Assembly (NCBI RefSeq): GCF_003417465.1
Contig: NZ_QVMV01000043.1
Coordinates: 1-64,000 of the forward strand
Reading direction: 5' to 3'
Length of the DNA stretch: 64,000 nt
From: Wenzhouxiangella sp. 15190
GTDB lineage: Bacteria; Pseudomonadota; Gammaproteobacteria; Xanthomonadales; Wenzhouxiangellaceae
Part shown: piece after piece, positions 52,953 to 61,570 of the stretch
Layout: every line of letters begins with the position of its first letter
Position numbering within the stretch: position 1 is the first letter of the stretch
Notes under the pieces: generated by a model
Databases searched by the model: none
Seen by the model: the letters and a program-made list of their open reading frames with translations, nothing else
What the model was told of the DNA's origin: nothing
Made by a program: the position numbers and the translations under genes

Positions 52953-52968
52953 TGGCGCGTATATTGCA
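52953..52968 (+). promoter_or_regulatory. mshC: Sigma-54-like promoter of the mshC-D-O-P group
   Basis: TGGCGCG-TATA-TTGCA matches the -24/-12 consensus TGGCACG-N4-TTGCW with one change, and the GG-GC spacing of ten bases is exact. Initiation is expected near 52979, about 26 bases before the first gene. Bases 52822-52952 show no other feature. Confidence 0.65.
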
Positions 52969-53004
52969 TTAACAAATGGATCTAAGGTGAAATCCAGCGA
53001 CGAC

Positions 53005-53472
53005 ATGACCCTGAGCCGCCTCCAGGCCCCAACTAACGGAATGCCCGCGCGCAGTGCTGGCTTCACGATGATCGAGTTGATCGTCGTGCTGATCATCCTG
53101 GGCGCCCTGGCGTTCGTGGCCATACCGCGTCTCGACCTGCCTTCGCTGAAGGTCATGCCGGCGGCCGAGCAGATCGCGTCGGAAATTCGCTATGCGCAGA
53201 ATCTGGCATTGACGCGAGCGGAGCCCTATACCTTCGAGCTTGCTGGTAACACCATCTCGATCAGTGGTCCCGATGCTACGTTGTCAACCGGCGATGCTTC
53301 GAAAACGTTCGATGGCGTATCAATTAGTGGATCGAATATCACGTTCACGTCGCGCTTTGGAGCACCAGTGCCGCCTGTTGCCAACCCGACCGTTACCGTT
53401 GCGGCCGCTTCAGGAAATGCTGTTGATATTGTGGTCGAAGGAGAGACAGGCTATGTCTACATTGTGGAGTAG
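53005..53472 (+). CDS. mshC: Minor pilin, MshC-like
   Basis: This 155-residue prepilin has the processing site GFTMIELIVVLIILGALAFV after a short basic leader (cleavage before F in SAG-FTMIEL; Glu5 present). The following region PRLDLPSLKVMPAAEQIASEIRYAQNLALTRAEP is the GspH/FimT-type minor-pilin pattern. It leads a run of four minor-pilin genes resembling MSHA mshC-D-O-P. The start is uncertain: a GTG at 52987 or an ATG at 53041 also fit, as no clear ribosome site exists. Confidence 0.75.
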   Translation: MTLSRLQAPTNGMPARSAGFTMIELIVVLIILGALAFVAIPRLDLPSLKVMPAAEQIASEIRYAQNLALTRAEPYTFELAGNTISISGPDATLSTGDASKTFDGVSISGSNITFTSRFGAPVPPVANPTVTVAAASGNAVDIVVEGETGYVYIVE

Positions 53473-53902
53473 ACGATCTCACATTCAGGCGCAGGCTGGC
53501 CTGACCCTGTTGGAAATGATCCTGTTCATCGTCGTACTTGGCGTGGCCGGCGTGGCGCTGCTGGCAACATTGTCAGCCCCCCTGACCGGGGCCGGTGAGC
53601 AGACTCGTGCGTTGACCGCAGCCCAGGTTGTGCAGGCGCGCATGGAACTGGTGCTCGGCCAGAAGCGAAAGGCAGGCTATCCGGAGGATGTCTCCGATTG
53701 CAAGGCAGAGCTCGATCCATGTCCGGGAGCCGGTCTGAGCGCTTGCGCTCTGCCCGCAGGCTGGAACGAGCCCACAGTGTCCTGTGAGGCCTGGAATGGG
53801 AACCCGACCGACGAGCATGTGGTGGTCGTTGTCAGTGCCACGAGCGCTGAAGGTACAAGTTCGAGCGCGCGCACCTTGATTACCAATCTCGGGGGCAGCT
53901 AA
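53453..53902 (+). CDS. mshD: Minor pilin, MshD-like
   Basis: This 149-residue prepilin begins with a basic leader and QAGLTLLEMILFIVVLGVAG; the hydrophobic core LTLLEMILFIVV is typical of MshD. Glu5 is conserved. Four cysteines in the C-terminal part (SDCKAELDPCPGAGLSAC, VSCEAW) probably form disulfides. It overlaps the previous gene by 20 bases and the next by one, so translation is likely coupled. Confidence 0.8.
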   Translation: MSTLWSRRSHIQAQAGLTLLEMILFIVVLGVAGVALLATLSAPLTGAGEQTRALTAAQVVQARMELVLGQKRKAGYPEDVSDCKAELDPCPGAGLSACALPAGWNEPTVSCEAWNGNPTDEHVVVVVSATSAEGTSSSARTLITNLGGS

Positions 53903-54363
53903 TGGGTGCACGTGGCTTCAGCCTGATTGAGTTGATCCTGACCATCACCCTTATCGGAATTCTGGCAATGGTGAGCTTGCCGATGCTGGTCAGCGGGTTC
54001 GGGGCTTTTAGTCAGCAGCGGGAGACTGCCGCTATCGAACGGGAGGCCATGCTTGCGCTCGAGCGAGTCGCACGCGAAATCCGGATGAGCCGAAATTTTG
54101 CCATCAGCCCCGATCAGAGTTCAATCAGCTTTGACAGGTTGGACGACGGCGGAAATCTGGTCAACGTTACCATCGAACGCCGTGGCGGCGAGTTGGTAAT
54201 TGATCGTGAGGACAGTATCGGGGTACTTGCAGCCATTGATGGTGAGCCGCAGTTCATATCGGAACCTTACGAGAACGCCTGCTATATCACCGCGGAGTTC
54301 TCCACGCCGGATATCAACGAACCCTGGCGTGTAGTGACCTATACGAGGAATAATTCATGTTGA
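53902..54363 (+). CDS. mshO: Minor pilin, MshO-like
   Basis: This 153-residue prepilin has a very short leader (MGAR) and GFSLIELILTITLIGILAMV, with Glu5. The body (ALERVAREIRMSRNFAISPDQSSISFDRLD) is of the PilW/MshO type. The start overlaps the mshD stop in TAATG. Its ribosome region is an unusual run of five G (53891-53895). A C-terminal cysteine pair (CYIT, NNSC) may close a loop. Confidence 0.78.
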   Translation: MGARGFSLIELILTITLIGILAMVSLPMLVSGFGAFSQQRETAAIEREAMLALERVAREIRMSRNFAISPDQSSISFDRLDDGGNLVNVTIERRGGELVIDREDSIGVLAAIDGEPQFISEPYENACYITAEFSTPDINEPWRVVTYTRNNSC

Positions 54364-55295
54364 CGGCTGCCCCTCGAAAACAGAACGGATTCATGGCCAT
54401 CATTCTGGTTGTGTTTCTGGTCGCCTTTGTCGCTATTGCGGCCGCAATCGTTTCAATGAGTACTTCCGGGGCGCGTGGCGCGGGAGACCACGTGAATGCA
54501 TCCCGCGCCCTGTTCATGGCCGAAAGCGGTATTGAGTGGGCGGCGCTTGAATTATTCGACAGCGCTGATCCTGAGAGTGCCTGTAGCGACCTTCAAAACA
54601 ATGCGGCCCTGCCGGAGTCGGTCAATGGTGAGGGCAGCTTTGATATCACCGACTCAGAATATGACACTGCGGATGGCGGTTGCCGATTGACCGCTGTCGG
54701 CATCGTCAATGAAACCCGGCGAGTGTTGAAGGGGAAGATTCCAGAAAGCGTGCTCGAGGGCGATACCGGGGGTGGTGATGATCTTTTTGAGGATACCGAG
54801 TTCAATTGTAATTCGAATAATGTTGAGTGTCAGGATGGTGAGCTGATCTTTAACCGACCGGGCGGAAAAGGACAAGGTCAGCCTCCGACTCAAGCGAATG
54901 GCGCTGATTTGATTTCTGATAATTTTGTGGTTGGTGATGAGGTCTATTTTACCGCCAACATAGATTGGGATGCGAGTCCGACAAACAATATGTTTGGACT
55001 GGAAATGAACATCGATACCGGTGCTAATATAGATTGCGATGTTCCGCTTCCTGGATTGAATAGCACTTGCAGCGCGCCGGCGGAAAATGAGCTGTATGAG
55101 AATTTTGACATTGTCCTGGCTTTAGGAGACTACTTCGCAAGCAACAATGTCGGACAAGTAAAGATTCGCCTGGACTGGGCGACAAACCCATCCAATCAGG
55201 TTGTTCTTGCTGATGGTTGCATCGGCCGAGCTGGATACTGCTCCGGCAGTGGAGATGATCCCGTTGATGATGGTACTTGGGACGAAAATCCTTAA
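54357..55295 (+). CDS. mshP: MshP-like pilus biogenesis protein
   Basis: This 312-residue protein opens with QNGFMAIILVVFLVAFVAIA, the PilX/MshP-type N-terminus, with no Glu5, as is usual there. The first 130 residues match the MshP fold. The C-terminal half (about 140-312) is unlike typical MshP: low-complexity Asn/Asp-rich repeats (DTEFNCNSNNVECQDGELIF, ATNPSNQVVLADGC) with paired cysteines, and notably AT-rich codons compared with its neighbours. This suggests a later-acquired or fast-diverging adhesin-like extension. It overlaps mshO by seven bases. Confidence 0.75.
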   Translation: MLTAAPRKQNGFMAIILVVFLVAFVAIAAAIVSMSTSGARGAGDHVNASRALFMAESGIEWAALELFDSADPESACSDLQNNAALPESVNGEGSFDITDSEYDTADGGCRLTAVGIVNETRRVLKGKIPESVLEGDTGGGDDLFEDTEFNCNSNNVECQDGELIFNRPGGKGQGQPPTQANGADLISDNFVVGDEVYFTANIDWDASPTNNMFGLEMNIDTGANIDCDVPLPGLNSTCSAPAENELYENFDIVLALGDYFASNNVGQVKIRLDWATNPSNQVVLADGCIGRAGYCSGSGDDPVDDGTWDENP

Positions 55296-55450
55296 TTGAA
55301 TATCAGGAGTGTTCGGTATTGCATAAAGATTGCCAGTGGACTGATCGACCCAGCCATTCTGCACAGGTCACCGACGTGTCGACGACGGCATCTGAATAAG
55401 GGGCTTAACCAACGTTGAGTCCGAATTTGACGTCTCGTTAGAGTTGCCTA
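55296..55450. other. Gap between convergent mshP-like and GT-C-like genes
   Basis: 155 AT-richer bases hold no gene and no clear hairpin terminator. A mshQ-like gene, expected after mshP in canonical loci, is absent. Confidence 0.6.
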
Positions 55451-57397
55451 TTAGCGCAAGGTGCAGTCGAGACCGCTTTCGTGCGCAATATGCCTGGCCT
55501 GGTCCTTGAGAACGAGCCACCTATTGATCCTGCGCGTTGGGTTGAGCGGCGCTTCCATCCAGAGTACTTGAAGCCTTCTGCAGGCTTTTTGAGCCAGGCC
55601 ATCTACCAGCTGCAGTCGTGTCCATAATTCGATCGTAAATGGGTCGAATCGCTGTTTCTGGGCGTTCAATAACTGCTGCTTTCTCTCTGCGCGATCTCCA
55701 TCGTGAGAGGCGAGGCGCTCGCGAGCACGGTGTATCCAGTAGCGCGTTTCAGCGTGGCCCGAAAAAGTAGCGTTTTCTTCCAGGGCGAACAACATCTCTT
55801 TGATGTCTTCGATCTCCACCGCGCCGCAATTCTGCCCAACACGCGTTCGGGTCAATATGTAAAGCGCATGGGCGAGGTTTCTATCGTAATTAGCTGTTCG
55901 TAGTTCAAAGCGCAGTTCATTTGGAATTTCTGATTCTGAGTCTGGGTGGTACGCGCACGTCAAGTAGAGCTTGGTGGTCTTCAAGCGCTCCGAGGCGACG
56001 CCGTTCTCTATGGCCTGGTCCAGTAGCAAGATGGTTGGTCCGACTGCATTTACAGCCAGAAGTTGTCCGCCGAAATGACCCACGGCTCGAGAGCTCATTG
56101 GATTGGCCAGATGCTGTTCCTGGGCTTCGCGCAAGGGCTGGCCCCACATACTCGTGACAACCCAGAGTGTCGTGGCCAATAGCCCAATGTACGCCGTCAT
56201 CGCCCCAGAGGTAAATAAGGGGCGGGAACGGGTGAAATGCACTGCAGCCCAAGCGAGAGCGAGGCACGGCCCGATAAGCGGCACGTAGTTTCTGTGTTCG
56301 AAATACAGGTCGAGGCTCGCAACAGATGATTCTACTGAGTGCCCCACGATGAACCACAGCACTGCAAAGCTGAAAACCGGTACTTTTCTTCGGCATATCA
56401 GTGCAAGTCCGAGCAAAGTCAGCCAGGCTGCTGTGGCGAGAAGGGACAATGGCTCGAACAGTGATCGCGACGGCTCATACGTGTCGTGAAAAGGCCCCAG
56501 ATCCAGGGTGTCGATCGGAATGAAGGCGTGAAACAGGTATTCCCAAAGGATCCTGCTCTGGGTAATAAGTCGTTCCCACCCGCCGAAGCCTCGCATGGCG
56601 ACAAGATCGTCACTATAGGGAACCATCGAAAGCAGCTTGACTGCTATCACCAAGGTTGGTACCCACAGAAACACGGCGCACCATCGGTGCCAGGTTTTCC
56701 GGGCAATCGATTGTGGGGCTGCAAGCAAGGTCCATTCGAGCACCAGCACCAGTGTCGGAAGCAACGCGCCGTTTTCCTTGGAAAGAGCCGCGAGAGTCGT
56801 GAATATTCCAAGGCTTATCGCCATCGGCGCTAGAAAAAGGCCGGGACGGGCCGTGATTCTTGAGCGCAGCAGAATATGGCAGACCAACCCGAGCAGAACG
56901 AAGGTTGCCGAGAGGCTGGTCATTCGCTGAATGATCAGCAGGGAAGTCGAAGCCAGGATTGGCAGCAGGACCCAGAGGCTCGCGGTGAGCGCCGCTCCGT
57001 AGGCCGCCGTGTGTTTGGATGCGTTGCCTGCGATCAGAATCCTGAAAGCAAACCAGGCGACCAGCAGGCCGTTGATCAGGTGAAGGAGGACGTTCGTGCG
57101 GAGAAACGTACTGGTTTTGTTTGGCCACGCGTGCTTTTCAGGAAGAAAAGTCGCGAGCGAGAGCGGTCTGCCGAGTGGGCCGGCGTTGCCTCCTGTTATG
57201 AACCGCAGGGCGCTCTCGGCACCGTCGACATTTTGCAGTCGTGAGAGGTTCGGGGTGTCGTCAAAATGCAGGGCAGCGTTGAGCCCCGGCTGGTAGCAGA
57301 GCCAGGTTCCAATGAGGGCTAATGCGAGGAGGCAGCAGGATAGAAACTGGTTGTGGTAAGAATCTGATGTGCGCCTGGAAAAGGATCCGATAGGCAC
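55451..57397 (-). CDS. Multi-pass membrane protein, GT-C glycosyltransferase-like
   Basis: This 648-residue protein has about 11 membrane segments and a C-terminal soluble part of about 190 residues with TPR-like helical content. The first outer loop holds HFDDTPNL (about 42-49), the Asp pair expected of GT-C enzymes, and GRPLSLATFLPEK. SKENGALLPTLVLVLEW resembles the O-mannosyl/TMTC-type proteins. It lies 61 bases downstream of mshA, past a terminator, suggesting a pilin glycosyltransferase. Codon use is more AT-rich than nearby housekeeping genes. Function is inferred from context and motif only. Confidence 0.6.
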   Translation of the reverse strand: MPIGSFSRRTSDSYHNQFLSCCLLALALIGTWLCYQPGLNAALHFDDTPNLSRLQNVDGAESALRFITGGNAGPLGRPLSLATFLPEKHAWPNKTSTFLRTNVLLHLINGLLVAWFAFRILIAGNASKHTAAYGAALTASLWVLLPILASTSLLIIQRMTSLSATFVLLGLVCHILLRSRITARPGLFLAPMAISLGIFTTLAALSKENGALLPTLVLVLEWTLLAAPQSIARKTWHRWCAVFLWVPTLVIAVKLLSMVPYSDDLVAMRGFGGWERLITQSRILWEYLFHAFIPIDTLDLGPFHDTYEPSRSLFEPLSLLATAAWLTLLGLALICRRKVPVFSFAVLWFIVGHSVESSVASLDLYFEHRNYVPLIGPCLALAWAAVHFTRSRPLFTSGAMTAYIGLLATTLWVVTSMWGQPLREAQEQHLANPMSSRAVGHFGGQLLAVNAVGPTILLLDQAIENGVASERLKTTKLYLTCAYHPDSESEIPNELRFELRTANYDRNLAHALYILTRTRVGQNCGAVEIEDIKEMLFALEENATFSGHAETRYWIHRARERLASHDGDRAERKQQLLNAQKQRFDPFTIELWTRLQLVDGLAQKACRRLQVLWMEAPLNPTRRINRWLVLKDQARHIAHESGLDCTLR

Positions 57398-57420
57398 GAG
57401 TTCATTCTTCCCAGTAAATG

Positions 57421-57451
57421 AAAAAGCCCCCGCTAGCTATGAGCGGGGGCT
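57421..57451 (-). terminator. Rho-independent terminator after mshA
   Basis: On the minus strand AGCCCCCGCT and AGCGGGGGCT form a ten-base stem with a seven-base loop, followed by TTTTT. It lies just beyond the mshA stop and 24 bases before the GT-C-like start, so it probably limits read-through. Confidence 0.92.
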
Positions 57452-57458
57452 GAGGACG

Positions 57459-57824
57459 TCATGGGCAATCAGAAACGAGAGAATCGTCCAGGGTGACGGT
57501 AGTTGATTCTCCATTGGAGAGAACAACTTCGAAATCACATGCACTGGAATTTCCAGTATCGATGGACCAACCGTCCTGGATAACACCTGCTTGAATATCA
57601 GAGTTGGAACCAGCCGTTCCGGGTGTTCCGTCTGCAATCAGTATGGCTGCCGTGCTCGCCAGTGCGCCACGAATGCCGTCGAATGTAGCTGTTTCGGCTT
57701 GATCCGTCAGGTCGACGTAACGCGGAATGGCCACGGCGGCAAGAATGCCAAGGATGACGATGACAATGACCAGTTCGATCAGGGTGAAACCGCCCTGGCT
57801 TTTGCGAATATTCATGTTCTGCAT
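57459..57824 (-). CDS. mshA: Major pilin, MshA-like
   Basis: This 121-residue type IV prepilin has a short basic leader (MQNMNIRKSQG) and GFTLIELVIVIVILGILAAVA, with Glu5 and the pilin core. PRYVDLTDQAETATFDGIRGALAS is typical of MshA. A C-terminal cysteine pair (SACDFEV, SDCP) forms the D-region loop. An AAAGGAG site precedes the ATG at 57824 by ten bases; an ATG at 57815 is less well placed. A sigma-54-like element and a terminator bracket it as a monocistronic, strongly expressed gene. Confidence 0.88.
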   Translation of the reverse strand: MQNMNIRKSQGGFTLIELVIVIVILGILAAVAIPRYVDLTDQAETATFDGIRGALASTAAILIADGTPGTAGSNSDIQAGVIQDGWSIDTGNSSACDFEVVLSNGESTTVTLDDSLVSDCP

Positions 57825-57953
57825 TTGCTTTGAACTCCTTTTTTGAGTCTGTTTTCAGCCTGGGCCGCGGCCCGGTGCTGGTTTGCTGGTGGCGGTGGTG
57901 TGACCGGCCGCAGCCGGGTCGACGCCGCCGGGGGTCGAATACAACCGTGATGG

Positions 57954-57980
57954 ATTATATGCATCTGGCGTGCCAGATGC
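57954..57980 (-). promoter_or_regulatory. mshA: mshA promoter: sigma-54-like element, palindrome and TATAAT
   Basis: On the minus strand TGGCACG-CCAG-ATGCA (57975-57960) matches the sigma-54 consensus with one change and exact GG-GC spacing. It lies in a palindrome GCATCTGG-CGTG-CCAGATGC (57961-57980). A TATAAT (57959-57954) follows, but no -35 is well spaced. The leader to mshA would be about 125 bases. The rest of 57825-58100 holds no gene. Confidence 0.6.
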
Positions 57981-58100
57981 GTGCAATCGGGTGAAATTTT
58001 CCGAAATGAGGGTGTAGAGCGCTTCTTGGCGCAGTTTTTGTTCCGCGGGAAGGTAAGCCGGTGACGAGGATTGTCAGGAATTGACTCCGTTTCATGCCAG

Positions 58101-58637
58101 TCAGAGAGCCAGCGTCCGAAGTAGCAGCAGCCCGCTGGTTACGGCGACGACGGCGGCAACCAGAAACAGCAGCAGGGCCTTGAGTCTGGGCGGCATGCTG
58201 CGGCCGGTGTCGAAGTCACTGAAGCTGTGCCAGCGGTTGGTCAGGGTTTCCAGGGGTTTGAGCAGGCTGGGCCGGGTCAACACCACCAACCCGACGGCCA
58301 GGTTGAACGCCTGGCCGACGAGCAACAGCCAGGCGATTGCATCCCAGGCACCCCCGCCGGTCGGAGATGCCGCCAGTTCTAGCTTCAGCAACTGCCAGAT
58401 GCAGGCCAGTGCGGTCAGAACGACAAGCAGGCCGAAAAGGCGGTGATGACGATAGATCCAGCGCTCGATGCGCCACTGGCGGTCGAGCTCGTGGAGGGCC
58501 TGATCCAGCCCGCCTCGGCCGGGCTCGCCGGAATGGCCGGCGGTGACCAGCAGGACGAGTGAGCCGGCCAGCAGGGCCAATGCGAGCACCAACACCACGA
58601 CCAACGTGGTCAACATGAGAATGCTGGACGGGGTCAT
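58101..58637 (-). CDS. Small integral membrane protein, unknown
   Basis: I do not recognise this 178-residue protein. It has four hydrophobic segments: about 8-32 (LVVVLVLALALLAGSLVLLV), 68-88, 101-122, and 152-174. The middle holds a charged loop (LDQALHELDRQWRIERWIYRHHR). It overlaps the GGDEF gene by ATGA and ends the mshN-E-G operon. It might be a partner or anchor of the cyclase; this is context only. Confidence 0.65.
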   Translation of the reverse strand: MTPSSILMLTTLVVVLVLALALLAGSLVLLVTAGHSGEPGRGGLDQALHELDRQWRIERWIYRHHRLFGLLVVLTALACIWQLLKLELAASPTGGGAWDAIAWLLLVGQAFNLAVGLVVLTRPSLLKPLETLTNRWHSFSDFDTGRSMPPRLKALLLFLVAAVVAVTSGLLLLRTLAL

Positions 58638-59767
58638 GCGCTAGATACCCGGTTTCGGCCATGGTCCTTGGCGCGGTAGAGTGCTTCATCGGCGCGCGCA
58701 ATCGTACGATTGATCGACTCTCCCGCCTGGTGTTCGGCCACGCCGATCGAGGCCGTGCACTCGACCGATCCGGTCGTGGTTTCAAAAGGCGCTTCGGCGA
58801 TCGCCCGGCGCAGGCGCTCGGCTGCCCGTCGCGCTCCGGCCAGGTCGGTGTCGGGAAGCACGGCGAGAAACTCTTCTCCGCCGAAACGGCCGAAATCGGC
58901 GACGGTCTCGTCGACCCGCATGACGGCATCGGCGTCGCGAAGCACGCCGGATGCGCGCCGGGCCAGTTCGGTCAGCACTTCGTCGCCGGCCTGGTGGCCG
59001 TAGCGGTCGTTGATGCGCTTGAAATGATCCAGGTCGAGAACGGCAACGCTGAAGATAACGCCCGATTTGCGCGCCCGGTCCGCAGCGGCCTCGAGCCGGG
59101 CGATCAGTCGCCTTCGGTTGGGCAAGCCGGTAAGCTCGTCATGCTCGGCCAGGTGCTGCAACCGGGCCGAAACTTCCCGCAGTTCCCGGTTGCGGCGGCT
59201 GAGCATTCGTCGCATGCGGGCGATGTAGGCACCGAACCAGGCCAGCCAGACCATCATCATGGCAAAACCCACCAGTTCGAGCACGACCACCTCGGTGGAT
59301 GCCTGGATTTGCTCGCTAAACAGGTCGCGAACGGTGATTGCGGTGTAACCGGCAACGGCCACGAGCGCGACCAGCATGAACTCGCGCTGGCGCAGCTGAA
59401 AGGCGCCGAAGAAGGTGGAGATGATGAACAGCATCAGCAGGATGGTGCGGGCCTCCCCGGCCCGGCTGATGATCCACAAACCGACGAGCACGGACAGCAG
59501 GATGTGGGGCAGGGTCATGCTGGGGTCGCGAAAGCGATTCGACCAGCCGCTGCGCAGTGCCATGTGGAAAAAGAGCAGGGCGCCCAGCACGGTCAGCACC
59601 AGCATGCCCATTTCCAGGGCACCCATCTCCAGCAGACCCATTACCCAGGCGGTCACCGTCAGGCCGGCGGACAGCGCCCAGGCAAGCGTGGCCATGCGCA
59701 GGCGGCTCATCCGGACTGAATTCTTCGCACTCCGGTTTGTATCGCTGGTTTGCGGGTGGTCGGTCAT
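58634..59767 (-). CDS. Membrane GGDEF diguanylate cyclase within the pilus operon
   Basis: This 377-residue protein has six membrane segments in the first 185 residues and then a GGDEF domain (about 205-375). The active motif FGRFGGEEFLAVLP is intact, with DLDHFKRINDRYGHQAGDEVL before it and EALYRAKDHGRNRV at the end. It should make c-di-GMP. Its start overlaps the prepilin stop and its stop overlaps the next start (ATGA both), so it is an integral operon member, upstream of which lies mshE with a c-di-GMP-binding-type domain. Confidence 0.92.
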   Translation of the reverse strand: MTDHPQTSDTNRSAKNSVRMSRLRMATLAWALSAGLTVTAWVMGLLEMGALEMGMLVLTVLGALLFFHMALRSGWSNRFRDPSMTLPHILLSVLVGLWIISRAGEARTILLMLFIISTFFGAFQLRQREFMLVALVAVAGYTAITVRDLFSEQIQASTEVVVLELVGFAMMMVWLAWFGAYIARMRRMLSRRNRELREVSARLQHLAEHDELTGLPNRRRLIARLEAAADRARKSGVIFSVAVLDLDHFKRINDRYGHQAGDEVLTELARRASGVLRDADAVMRVDETVADFGRFGGEEFLAVLPDTDLAGARRAAERLRRAIAEAPFETTTGSVECTASIGVAEHQAGESINRTIARADEALYRAKDHGRNRVSSA

Positions 59768-60363
59768 TCCGGATCGCTGGCAACGGCGGTCTTCGAAGGC
59801 TCGATATTCTGCCATGCCCGGTCGTGCAGGGACCGAAGCCCGACGCTGTGCGCCGAATCGACGTCGGGTTCGTAGACGCCGTTCCCGTTCTCGTCCGTGA
59901 ATCCGAGCGTCACGCGCCAGGTCAGGTGGACGGCCTGATTGCCCGGCTCGTCGAGATACTGCGGGTAGCGCACCCGGTAGCCGAGCCGGCCGCTGTCACG
60001 CTCGAAATACCAGCTTCCACGAGGCACTGAAGAGCGATCGGCCGACTCGATCTCGCCGATGTAGTTGCTCGGCGTTTCATCCAGCAGGGCCATCGGATTT
60101 TCGCCTTCCAGGCTGGATAGCGCGGAGATGCCTTCCTTGACGACGCGTTCCGCGGTGATCATGCCCAGGGCGGAGCGCAGCGTGCCGACCGTGGTGGCGA
60201 CGTGCGCCGATTCGGCCTGGCCGCGCAGCGGCATCAGGCGGTCGAAGGCGACCAGGAACAGCAGGATCACCAGGATGATGACGACGACGAGCTCCAGCAG
60301 GGAAAACCCCCGCTGCAAGTTGGCCGGACGGCGTCTGACTGTCGTCTCAGCCCAGCGCGGCAC
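59764..60363 (-). CDS. Prepilin-like protein of the MSHA operon
   Basis: This 199-residue prepilin has QRGFSLLELVVVIILVILLFLVAF with a leader of about 19 residues and Glu5. The body has no clear disulfide pair; residues 130-160 carry GSWYFERDSGRLGYRVRYPQYLDEP, and LGFTDENGNGVYEPDVDSA may be a calcium-binding loop like those of GspG pseudopilins. Position after mshG suggests MshF or MshB; neither can be assigned by eye. It overlaps mshG by 17 bases and the cyclase by four. Confidence 0.72.
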   Translation of the reverse strand: MPRWAETTVRRRPANLQRGFSLLELVVVIILVILLFLVAFDRLMPLRGQAESAHVATTVGTLRSALGMITAERVVKEGISALSSLEGENPMALLDETPSNYIGEIESADRSSVPRGSWYFERDSGRLGYRVRYPQYLDEPGNQAVHLTWRVTLGFTDENGNGVYEPDVDSAHSVGLRSLHDRAWQNIEPSKTAVASDPE

Positions 60364-61570
60364 GTCCGACGTCCCACATGGGCAGGAAGACGCCCAGCGC
60401 CAGGATCAGGACCAGGACGGCGAGGAAAATCAGCAGGATGGGCTCGATGGCGGCGCTGAGATTGTCGAGGTCGTAGTCGACTTCGCGCTCGTAGTACTCG
60501 GCGGTCTCGGTGAGCATGGAGTCGACGTCGCCGGTTTCCTCGCCGATACCGAGCATCTGTAGCACCAGCGGCGAGAACAGGCCGGTGGCGGCCGCGGTTC
60601 GTGACAGCGATTCCCCGCGCTCGATGCCGGTGCGCATGTCGTTGACGGCCTGGCCGATGTATTCGTTCTCGACGGCGCGCGCGGTCAGGGTCAGGCCCTG
60701 TATCAGGGGTACGCCCGAGCGGTAGGTCATGGAGAACGTTCTGGCGAAGCGCGCCATGATGCCCTGGAAGAGGATATTGCCGACAACCGGGAACCGGAGC
60801 TTGAGGCGATCCCAGCGATAGCGGCCGGTCTCGCTGCGAATCCAGGCACGAAAGGCCAGCAGTCCGGCAACGATTCCCAGCAGGATCACCCACCACCATT
60901 CGGCCGTGAAGTTCGACGCGCCGATGATCATGCGTGTTGCTAGTGGCAATTCAGCATCGAAATTGGCGAAGAAATCGGCAAAGGTTGGGATGACGAAGGT
61001 CATCAGAATGGCGACCGCGATGAACATGGCCGTGATCACCATGGCCGGATAGCGCAGGGCCTGCTTGAGGCGTGCCTTGAAATCGCGTTCGAGTTCCAGG
61101 TAGTCGGTCAGTTGCGAGAAGGCCTGCTCGAGGTTGCCCGAGTTCTCGCCCACGCGCACGATGCTGACGAACATGGGCGGAAAGACGCTCGGGTTCTGTG
61201 CCAGCCCGCTTGCGAGGTCACGCCCGGATTCCAGTGCTTCCACGACGTCTTCGATGGCTTGCCGAAGCCGTTGATTTCGGGTCGATTCGGAGACGTTGCG
61301 CAAGCCGTGGATGATGGGAACGCCGGCCTTGGTCAGCGTGAACATCTGGCGGGTGAAAAGGATCAGGTCGTTGATGCCCGGTGCATCCATGCCCAGGCGC
61401 TGACGCAGACTTTTACCTTCGATCCCGGCGTCGGGTGCCGACTCGATCTCGATCGGCGTGATGTCGAGCCGCATGAGCTGCTGGGCTACGGCATCGGTGG
61501 ATTCGGCTTCCACGCGCCCGTCGACGAGCTGGCCGCGTGCGTTGCGCCCTCGCCACTGAAAGGCACTCAT
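60347..61570 (-). CDS. mshG: Type IV pilus inner-membrane platform protein, MshG
   Basis: This 407-residue GspF/PilC-family protein begins FQWRGRNARGQLVDGRVEAE, the usual start of the platform family. It has two GspF domains (about 70-195 and 270-395) and three membrane segments (about 170-190, 220-240, 378-398). GRDLASGLAQNPSVFPPMFVSIVRVGENSGNLEQAF is the family signature. It connects the extension ATPase to pilin assembly. Its start overlaps the mshE stop by one base. Confidence 0.93.
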   Translation of the reverse strand: MSAFQWRGRNARGQLVDGRVEAESTDAVAQQLMRLDITPIEIESAPDAGIEGKSLRQRLGMDAPGINDLILFTRQMFTLTKAGVPIIHGLRNVSESTRNQRLRQAIEDVVEALESGRDLASGLAQNPSVFPPMFVSIVRVGENSGNLEQAFSQLTDYLELERDFKARLKQALRYPAMVITAMFIAVAILMTFVIPTFADFFANFDAELPLATRMIIGASNFTAEWWWVILLGIVAGLLAFRAWIRSETGRYRWDRLKLRFPVVGNILFQGIMARFARTFSMTYRSGVPLIQGLTLTARAVENEYIGQAVNDMRTGIERGESLSRTAAATGLFSPLVLQMLGIGEETGDVDSMLTETAEYYEREVDYDLDNLSAAIEPILLIFLAVLVLILALGVFLPMWDVGRAALG

